Source: Caulobacter sp. BK020
GTDB lineage: Bacteria > Pseudomonadota > Alphaproteobacteria > Caulobacterales > Caulobacteraceae
Direction: 5' to 3'
DNA length: 64,000 nucleotides
Assembly (NCBI RefSeq): GCF_004342605.1
Contig: NZ_SLZL01000002.1
Location: 248,001 to 312,000, forward strand
The translations under genes were made by a program, and so were the position numbers. This document shows, piece by piece, positions 23,784-29,687 of this stretch. The notes beneath the pieces are model-generated. The model saw nothing but the letters and a program-made list of their open reading frames with translations. It did no database searches and was not told the origin of the DNA. The stretch's first letter is position 1; each line of letters starts with the position of its first letter.

Positions 23784-23854
23784 CGCCCTTGGGGGAGGGC
23801 GGTCGGATGAGCGCGGCTCTTCGCCATGCCGGCGAACGACCGTGCTCATCCGAC
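23784..23854. terminator. Two hairpins between convergent genes
   Basis: CGCCCT/AGGGCG (23784-23801) is followed directly by a 53-base hairpin whose outer arms GTCGGATGAGC (23802-23812) and GCTCATCCGAC (23844-23854) are exact. An inner stem TTCGCC/GGCGAA (23820-23836) sits within it. The position between convergent genes fits a bidirectional terminator. No T-run is seen, so the mechanism is uncertain. Confidence 0.55.
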
Positions 23855-23941
23855 TCAGATCGCTCTTCTTGGCGCAGTCGGACTTGCCGCTGCGCCGTGA
23901 GGTGCGCGAAGGGGCCATGTCCATCGACCTGGCCGTCGGAC

Positions 23942-24358
23942 TCAAGCCAGGGTGATCGCGATGTCGATATTGCCCGCCAACGCCTTGGAGTAGGGGCAGG
24001 TCCGGTGAGCGGCCTCGATGAGCGCCTGGGCCATGTCTCGTGGCAGGCCGGGCAGGGCGACGTTCAGCCTGGCGGCAAGGGCGTAGCCGTCGTCGTCGAG
24101 ATTGAGATCGATCTCGGCGTCGATCGACGGCGCTTCGGGCAGGGTGAGCTTCATCTGCTTGGCGGCGATGGCGATCGCGCCTTCGAAGCAGGCCGACCAG
24201 CCGGCGGCCAGCAGTTGCTCGGGGTTGGCGCCCGTTCCGGGACCGCCGGGCGTTGACAGCTTGATGTCCAGGCGGCCATCGGCGCTGCGGGCTGCGCCTT
24301 CGCGACCGCCGGCGACATGGACCTTGCCTGTATAGAGGGTGCGGAGAGCGGTGCTCAT
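23942..24358 (-). CDS. ohr: Organic hydroperoxide resistance protein, Ohr subfamily
   Basis: 138 residues, the usual Ohr length. The two redox cysteines are present: Cys57 in AAGWSACFEGAI and Cys121 in HRTCPYSKA, contexts that separate Ohr from OsmC. The N-terminal TLYTGKVHVAGGREG and the GGPGTGANPEQLLAAG loop are also standard. Ohr is a cytoplasmic dimeric thiol peroxidase that reduces organic and lipid hydroperoxides, usually with lipoyl-protein electrons. It is often controlled by OhrR, but no OhrR gene is nearby. Here it is the last gene of a run with epoxide hydrolase and other hydrolase genes (26-base gap), suggesting protection against oxidised products of the same pathway. Confidence 0.93.
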   Translation of the reverse strand: MSTALRTLYTGKVHVAGGREGAARSADGRLDIKLSTPGGPGTGANPEQLLAAGWSACFEGAIAIAAKQMKLTLPEAPSIDAEIDLNLDDDGYALAARLNVALPGLPRDMAQALIEAAHRTCPYSKALAGNIDIAITLA

Positions 24359-24384
24359 GGTGTCGGTTCCTTGTGGAGCTGGGA

Positions 24385-25653
24385 TCAGCGCAGCGAACGG
24401 AAGGCGGCGCGCACTTCTTCGGCGAACAGCGCGGGCTGCTCCCAGGCCGCGAAGTGGCCGCCGTTCGAGGCTTCATGGAAGTAGATCAGGTCACGGTAGC
24501 AGCGCTCGGCCCAGGTCCTGGGCGCGCGGAAGATCTCGCCGGGAAAGACACTGACGGCGACCGGCAGGTCGATGATCCCGCGGGCGTTGAAGTTGTTGGT
24601 GTGATCTTCCCAATAGATCCGGGCGGCCGAGGCGCCGGTTGCGGTCAGCCAGTACAGCGACAGGTCGTCAAGGATCTCGTCACGGGTCAGGACCTTCAGG
24701 GGATCGCCGCCGCTATAGGTCCACTGCGCGATCTTCTCGTACATCCAGGCCGCCATGCCGACGGGCGAGTCGACCAGTGAATAGCCGATGGTCTGGGGAC
24801 GGGTGTTCATCATCTCGGCATAGGCGGCGTTGTCGCGATAGAACGCCTCCAGCTGGTCGAAGGCGGCGCGCTCCTTGGCCGAAAGGCTGGCGGGGGCGGG
24901 ATCGCCGGCGGCCAGGGTCCGGGCGATGTCGGCGGGAACCACGGCGGGCATGTTGAGGTGAATGCCGACCAGACCCTGCACCTTCTGCAACGCCATGCGC
25001 TGGGAGATCACCGAGCCGCAGTCGCCGCCCTGCGAGACATAGCGATCATAGCCCAGGCGCAGCATCAGGGCCGACCAGGCCCGGCCGATGTGGTCCGAGC
25101 CCCAGCCTGCGACCTTAGGCTTGGCCGAGAAGCCGAAGCCCGGGATCGATGGGATCACCAGATGGAAGGCGTCCTCGACCTTGCCGCCGTGGGCGGTCGG
25201 GTTGGTGAGGGGGGCGATGGCCTTCAGGAACTCCAGGATCGAGCCCGGCCAGCCGTGGGTCATGATCATCGGCATCGCGCCGTCGTGACGCGAGCGAAGA
25301 TGGATGAACTGGATGTCCAGGCCGTCGATCTGCGTCACGAACATCGGCAGGGCGTTCAGCCGCGCCTCGATCTTGCGCCAGTCGTGGCCGCTCGCCCAGT
25401 AGCGCATCAGCGGCTCCAGGGTCTGGCGGCGCACGCCTTGGCTGTCGTCGCCCGCCGGTTCGGCGTCGGCCCAGCGCGTGGCGGCGATGCGGCGCTTCAT
25501 GGCCAGGACGTCGGTCTCGGGGATCGCCACCTTGAAGGGGCGTATCGCCGGCGAAGCGGCCTTGGTCAGGCTGGGGGCGAGAGCGGCGGCGCCGGCCGCG
25601 GCGAGGCCGCCGACCACTGTACGCCGGTTGGCCGGAAGGAGGGGGGACGTCAC
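24385..25653 (-). CDS. Epoxide hydrolase, microsomal-EH type, exported
   Basis: 422 residues from GTG 25653, chosen because a GGAG site precedes it and a Tat-like signal follows (NRRTVVGGLAAAGAAALAP). The EHN domain covers about residues 40-150, then the alpha/beta-hydrolase core: HGWPGS oxyanion motif, nucleophile Asp in GGDCGS (usually GGDWGS), and catalytic His in GGHFAAWEQP near the C terminus. The enzyme opens epoxides to diols; other family members act on terpenoid or juvenile-hormone epoxides. The Trp-to-Cys change next to the nucleophile is unusual. It lies 26 bases before ohr and 52 bases after the cytochrome P460 gene. Export would place it in the periplasm. Confidence 0.88.
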   Translation of the reverse strand: MTSPLLPANRRTVVGGLAAAGAAALAPSLTKAASPAIRPFKVAIPETDVLAMKRRIAATRWADAEPAGDDSQGVRRQTLEPLMRYWASGHDWRKIEARLNALPMFVTQIDGLDIQFIHLRSRHDGAMPMIMTHGWPGSILEFLKAIAPLTNPTAHGGKVEDAFHLVIPSIPGFGFSAKPKVAGWGSDHIGRAWSALMLRLGYDRYVSQGGDCGSVISQRMALQKVQGLVGIHLNMPAVVPADIARTLAAGDPAPASLSAKERAAFDQLEAFYRDNAAYAEMMNTRPQTIGYSLVDSPVGMAAWMYEKIAQWTYSGGDPLKVLTRDEILDDLSLYWLTATGASAARIYWEDHTNNFNARGIIDLPVAVSVFPGEIFRAPRTWAERCYRDLIYFHEASNGGHFAAWEQPALFAEEVRAAFRSLR

Positions 25654-25705
25654 TGGGAACTCCGTGGAGCTTGACAGAGAAAAAGGGGAAGAGGTCAGCC
25701 GCGCG

Positions 25706-26212
25706 TCAGGGCGCGTATCGTGTGAAGACGTAGTCACGGTCCTTCACGCGGGCGGCGTGGCAGGCGAAGCAGGTCTCGTGCTGGGCCTTGTCGACGGGCT
25801 GGCCGTTCACGAACCGCCCAAAGCCCCAGCCGCCGGTCGCGGCGTAGCGCCTGGAGTCCTTGACCATGACTTGGATCGTCGTCGCGGCGCCCGGGATCGA
25901 GGCCGGCGGAAAGTCCGGCGAGGACGTATGTTTCCACGCCAGCTTCACCAGCACCGTCCCGTCGGGGAACGACCGAGCCGCGGCGCGGTAGGCCTTCAGC
26001 GCCTTTCGGTTGCCGACGACCGCCCGCAGCTCGTCCAGGGGCGCGGCTTCCTGGGCCGGGGCGACCAGGGTCCAGTCGCGATAGCCGTCTGGAACGGTCA
26101 CGCCATAGATCGGGGAGGCCGCGGATGGAGCCTTGGTCGGCGCGCAGGCCCAGCACAGGCCGACGGCCATGGCGGCGACGCCGCCGACCGCCAGTGTCGA
26201 GGAGGAGAACAT
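25706..26212 (-). CDS. Cytochrome P460-like c-type haem protein
   Basis: 168 residues with an N-terminal signal or lipoprotein-like segment (Cys20, Cys23). A single haem c motif, CFACH (residues 148-152), lies near the C terminus, followed by VKDRDYVFTRYAP, the typical ending of cytochrome P460 proteins. The upstream FVNGQPVDKAQHETC stretch also fits. P460 proteins use a haem cross-linked to a lysine to oxidise hydroxylamine or similar nitrogen compounds, while cytochrome c'-beta relatives bind NO. Its place between hydrolase genes (14 bases after the next, 52 before the epoxide hydrolase gene) is odd for nitrogen metabolism, so another redox job is possible. Confidence 0.85.
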   Translation of the reverse strand: MFSSSTLAVGGVAAMAVGLCWACAPTKAPSAASPIYGVTVPDGYRDWTLVAPAQEAAPLDELRAVVGNRKALKAYRAAARSFPDGTVLVKLAWKHTSSPDFPPASIPGAATTIQVMVKDSRRYAATGGWGFGRFVNGQPVDKAQHETCFACHAARVKDRDYVFTRYAP

Positions 26213-26226
26213 GAGGGCGCTCCCGC

Positions 26227-27258
26227 CTAGAAGCGATCGACGTCGATCACGGCCTGGGCGAAGGCGGCCGGGGCCTCCTGCGGCAGGTTGTGACCGACGC
26301 CGCCGGCGATCAGGCGATGGGCGTACTTGCCGGTGAACTTCTTGGCGTAGCTGGCCGGCTCGGGGTGCGGAGCCCCGTTGGCGTCGCCTTCCATCGTGAT
26401 GGTCGGCACGCTGATCGCGGGCCCGGCGGCCAGTCGGCGCTCAAGATCGTCGTACTGACGCTCGCCGTCGGCCAGACCCAGCCGCCAGCGGTAGTTATGG
26501 ATGGTGATGTCGACATGGTCGGGATTGTCGAGCGAGGCGGCGCTGCGCTCGAAGGTCGGATCGTCGAACTTCCACTGCGGCGAGGCCAGCTGCCAGATCA
26601 GCTTGGCGAAGGCGTGGGTGTTGGCGGCATAACCCTCGCGTCCACGCTCGGTGGCGAAGTAGAACTGATACCACCAGGCCAGTTCGGCCTTGGGCGGCAG
26701 CGGCGCCTTGTTGGCCTGCTGGCTGCCGATCAGGTAGCCGCTGACGCTGACCAGGGCCTTGCAGCGTTCCGGCCAGAGGGCGGCCATGATGTCGGCGGTC
26801 CGCGCGCCCCAGTCGAAACCGGCGACGATCGCCTGCCGCAGCGCCAGGGCGTCCATCAGGGCCAGGCCGTCGGCGGCTAGCGCCATCTGCTGGCCGTTGC
26901 GCGGGGTGGCGGCCGACCGGAATCGCGTCGAGCCGTAGCCCCGCAGGTGCGGGATGATCACACGGTAGCCGGCCTCCGCCAGCCGAGGACCGACCTCGGC
27001 GAAGGCATGGATGTCGTAGGGCCAGCCGTGCAGCAGCAGCACCGGGGCCCCTGTGGCCGGCCCCAGCTCGGCGTAGCCGACGCTGAGCACGCCGGCGTCG
27101 ATCTGCTTGAGGCCGCCGAATGGCAGGGCCTTGGCGGCCGTTGCGGCCAGGACGCGATCGGCTTGCGTCAATACAGCGGTCGCGGCAGTCAGGGCCATCG
27201 CACCGATCAGGCGTCGCCGGCGTGCGTCGATGGCGAGGGCGGGAAAGTCATGGGTCAT
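26227..27258 (-). CDS. Alpha/beta hydrolase, epoxide hydrolase/dehalogenase-like, Tat-exported
   Basis: 343 residues from ATG 27258. The N terminus has ARRRRLIGAMALTAATAV, a twin-arginine signal. The alpha/beta-hydrolase core shows LLLHGWPYDIHAF (oxyanion), an Asp nucleophile in VAGFDWGARTADI, and the catalytic His in GGVGHNLPQEAP. An Asp nucleophile points to epoxide hydrolase or haloalkane dehalogenase chemistry rather than an esterase. It is immediately upstream of the P460 gene (14 bases) and follows a palindrome at 27339-27352. Two Asp-type hydrolases in one run suggest stepwise opening of a bis-epoxide or related compound, but the substrate is unknown. Confidence 0.85.
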   Translation of the reverse strand: MTHDFPALAIDARRRRLIGAMALTAATAVLTQADRVLAATAAKALPFGGLKQIDAGVLSVGYAELGPATGAPVLLLHGWPYDIHAFAEVGPRLAEAGYRVIIPHLRGYGSTRFRSAATPRNGQQMALAADGLALMDALALRQAIVAGFDWGARTADIMAALWPERCKALVSVSGYLIGSQQANKAPLPPKAELAWWYQFYFATERGREGYAANTHAFAKLIWQLASPQWKFDDPTFERSAASLDNPDHVDITIHNYRWRLGLADGERQYDDLERRLAAGPAISVPTITMEGDANGAPHPEPASYAKKFTGKYAHRLIAGGVGHNLPQEAPAAFAQAVIDVDRF

Positions 27259-27338
27259 GGCGTGTCGCCTTCGTGTTGAAGCCGTAAGGAAACTGGGCCC
27301 GGGGCCGCTTGGTCTTGTCGCCTGGGTTCGTGAAGGGA

Positions 27339-27352
27339 CGTGAGGTCTCACG
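27339..27352. promoter_or_regulatory. CGTGAG-GT-CTCACG palindrome
   Basis: Perfect 6-bp arms around two bases, extended by GGG and CCC one base further out. It lies 80 bases before the hydrolase start at 27258 and 50 bases after the stop at 27403, so it could be an operator for the first or a terminator of the second. A related sequence is at 28303-28316. Confidence 0.4.
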
Positions 27353-27402
27353 CCCTCCGAAGAGCGAAGGTCCGGCGGCGGGCAGATCGCCGCCGGCGCC
27401 GC

Positions 27403-28185
27403 CTACGGCTGCGAAGTCGCCGCGGCCTCGATCAGTTCGGCGACGGCCTTGGGATGCGAGACCATGACGACGTGCGAGGCGCCGTCGATCACCACCGTCT
27501 TCTTGGAATCCGCGCGCTTGGCCATGAAACCGAGGGCGGCGGGCGGGATGTTCCTGTCGCCGGTCCCGTACACGAACCAGGAGGGCAGGCGCCGCCAGGC
27601 GGGCGGGCCCGAGGCCTCGGTCAAGGCTGCGTCGCGCACCGGGCGCTGGGTGGCGGCCATCAGCGCCGATTCCTGCGGCGCGACATCGGCGGCGAACTGG
27701 CCGCCGAACTTGTCCTGGTCGATGTAGAGGTCCTTGCTTCCGTCGGGCAGCATGATGGGCGGGGCCAGGGCTTGGCCCAGAGTGCCGCCCGGGAAGCGGC
27801 CGGTCAGTTCCAGCGCGTTCTCTCCGGCGTCAGGGGCGAAGGCGGCCACGAAGACCAGCGCCTTGACGTTTGGCGGCGTCGCGCCGGCGTCGCTGATCAC
27901 CGCGCCGCCATAGGAATGGCCGACGAGCACCACCGGCCCCTGCACCGCGGCGGCGACCCGGCCGACCGAAGCGGCGTCGTCCTTGACGCCGCGCAGAGGA
28001 TTGGCGGCCGCGATCACGTGGTAGCCGTCGGCCTTCAACTGAGCGGCGACCCGGTTCCAGCTGGCGGATTCGGCGAAGGCGCCGTGGACGAGGACGATTG
28101 TGACGGGCTGGCGTGGCGGTGCGGCGAGCGCCGCGGAGCCGCTGAGGGCCAGGACGACGGCGAGCGCGCTGAGCAACTTGGGCAT
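27403..28185 (-). CDS. Exported alpha/beta hydrolase (serine esterase type)
   Basis: 260 residues. A Sec signal peptide (MPKLLSALAVVLALSGSAALA) precedes an alpha/beta-hydrolase with VTIVLVHGAFAESASWNRV (oxyanion region), nucleophile Ser in VVLVGHSYGGAV, and the catalytic His in DGASHVVMVSHP. This pattern matches small bacterial esterases related to plant salicylate-binding protein 2 and hydroxynitrile lyases. It would act on a small ester in the periplasm. It sits between the MFS transporter gene and the Asp-type hydrolase gene, on the same strand, each separated by about 140 bases containing related palindromes. The physiological ester is unknown. Confidence 0.85.
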   Translation of the reverse strand: MPKLLSALAVVLALSGSAALAAPPRQPVTIVLVHGAFAESASWNRVAAQLKADGYHVIAAANPLRGVKDDAASVGRVAAAVQGPVVLVGHSYGGAVISDAGATPPNVKALVFVAAFAPDAGENALELTGRFPGGTLGQALAPPIMLPDGSKDLYIDQDKFGGQFAADVAPQESALMAATQRPVRDAALTEASGPPAWRRLPSWFVYGTGDRNIPPAALGFMAKRADSKKTVVIDGASHVVMVSHPKAVAELIEAAATSQP

Positions 28186-28287
28186 GAATGAATTCCCGGG
28201 GGCCTGGGATGAAAACCTGCGCGGGGACGCGCAGCGGCCATCGACCGCGAACCCACTCTTGCTCGAGCCGGATGATTTGGCGTGTTA

Positions 28288-28316
28288 GGCGTCGTGAGAC
28301 GCCGTGAGTTCTCGCG
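28288..28316. promoter_or_regulatory. Hairpin GGCGTC/GACGCC plus CGTGAG-type element
   Basis: GGCGTC (28288-28293) and GACGCC (28298-28303) form a 6-bp stem around GTGA. CGTGAG-TT-CTCGCG (28303-28316) follows, matching the palindrome at 27339-27352 in 12 of 14 positions. It lies just downstream of the MFS gene stop and about 100 bases before the esterase start at 28185. Confidence 0.35.
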
Positions 28317-28321
28317 GAGAC

Positions 28322-29548
28322 CTAGGAGTCTTCGTCGGCCAGGGAGCGGCCTCGGGTTTCGTGCAGGAGGAGGGCCGCCAGGGCGACCAGGCCGTAGGCG
28401 CCGGTCACGAAGACGGTCAGCATGGGCGCGAGACCGATCTTGACGACGCCCGCGCCGATGAAGCCGGTCGCCACCCCGCCCACGCCGCGGCCTAGGTTGT
28501 AGCAGAAGCCTTGGCCCGAGCCGCGAAGCGCGGTCGGGTAGAGTTCGGCCAGCACGGGTCCGCTGGCGCTGAACATGCCCGTGGCCAGGAAGCCAAGCGG
28601 GAAGCTCAGAATGACGGCCAGGACCTTTGCGTGGGGCAGGGCGAAATAGATCGGGACGAACAGGGCCGCCGTCACGGCGAGGGCCAACAAGGCCATGCGC
28701 CGACCGAGGTGGTCGCTGAGCCAGGAACCGCCGAAATAGCCCAGAAACGAGCCGCCGATCAGCACGGCCAGCTGGCGGCCCGCCTCGGCGCGGTCGGTCG
28801 CAGGTCCAAAACGCAGCAGTGTGGGCAGCCAGATGGCGAGCGCCCAGTATCCGCCGTGCAATCCGATGGCCAGAAGGGCGCCGCGGAACGTGGCGTAGGC
28901 GTAAGGGCGGGCGAAGAGGCCGCGCCAGACCGCTGGCGATCCGTCGCGCTTGGCAGCGGGCGGGGTGGGAAGGCGATGGCGCAGAAGCAGTACGCCCAGA
29001 GCCAGAATGGCGGCCAAGCCGAACGTCGCCCGCCATCCGGATACGGGATCATGGAGCGAGACCGCGGCGAACACGCCGCCCGCCGCCAGAGCCCAGCCGA
29101 CGGCCCAGGCGCTTTGCGCGGCGCCGACCATGCGGCCACGCGTCGCCGGGGCGGCGGCCTCGGCGACAAGCACGATGCCGACAGCCCATTCTCCGCCGAA
29201 CGCCGCCCCCTGGAGCGCCCGGGCGATCGTCAGTTGGACCGCGTCGCGAGAGACTGCGCACATCAGCGTCGCCGCCGCGAACAGCAGGATTGTCGCCTGC
29301 AGAACCCGCACGCGCCCCCAACGATCCGACAGCGCGCCAGCGATCCAGCCGCCCGCCGTCGAGGCGACCAGGGTGGCGCTGGCGATCACGCCGGCCTGAA
29401 GGGCGTCGAGTCTCCAGGCGGCGGCGATGGTCGGCAGCAGCAACGGATAGAGTTGTATGGCCAAGGCGTTCAGGACGAAGCCGGTGAACGCCGTCCAGAA
29501 CGTTCGACGTCCTTGGAGGTCGAGCGTTCGATACCATTGTGGACTCAT
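28322..29548 (-). CDS. MFS transporter of the aromatic-acid/sugar symporter type
   Basis: 408 residues from ATG 29548, with GAGGAA before it; an in-frame ATG at 29581 is weaker. Twelve predicted helices. The loop 2-3 motif GALSDRWGRVRVLQ is clear, the 8-9 loop carries LSDHLGRRMALL, and GAAFGGEWAVGIVLVAEAAAP matches the motif in helix 5 of the metabolite:H+ symporter and aromatic acid:H+ symporter families. It probably imports the compound processed by the hydrolases encoded downstream. It faces the large STAND-type regulator gene across 139 bases, a common arrangement for a regulator and its target transporter. Confidence 0.85.
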   Translation of the reverse strand: MSPQWYRTLDLQGRRTFWTAFTGFVLNALAIQLYPLLLPTIAAAWRLDALQAGVIASATLVASTAGGWIAGALSDRWGRVRVLQATILLFAAATLMCAVSRDAVQLTIARALQGAAFGGEWAVGIVLVAEAAAPATRGRMVGAAQSAWAVGWALAAGGVFAAVSLHDPVSGWRATFGLAAILALGVLLLRHRLPTPPAAKRDGSPAVWRGLFARPYAYATFRGALLAIGLHGGYWALAIWLPTLLRFGPATDRAEAGRQLAVLIGGSFLGYFGGSWLSDHLGRRMALLALAVTAALFVPIYFALPHAKVLAVILSFPLGFLATGMFSASGPVLAELYPTALRGSGQGFCYNLGRGVGGVATGFIGAGVVKIGLAPMLTVFVTGAYGLVALAALLLHETRGRSLADEDS

Positions 29549-29665
29549 CCGTTCCTCGATCTTCACCCGCAACCGACGCACATGGAATCGGCCGGGGCCT
29601 AGCCGGCCCTGAGGGAGAGAATGACCGCTGCGATGTCTGGCCGATTGATCGATCCGGACGAATTC

Positions 29666-29677
29666 CCCTAGTTAGGG
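29666..29677. promoter_or_regulatory. CCCTA-GT-TAGGG palindrome in the divergent promoter region
   Basis: Perfect 5-bp arms, ten bases before the TTG 29688 start of the regulator gene and 118 bases from the MFS start on the other strand. Its place suggests an operator shared by both genes. It may also overlap the ribosome site (AGGG) of the regulator gene, which would give autoregulation. Confidence 0.35.
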
Positions 29678-29687
29678 CGAACTCGGC

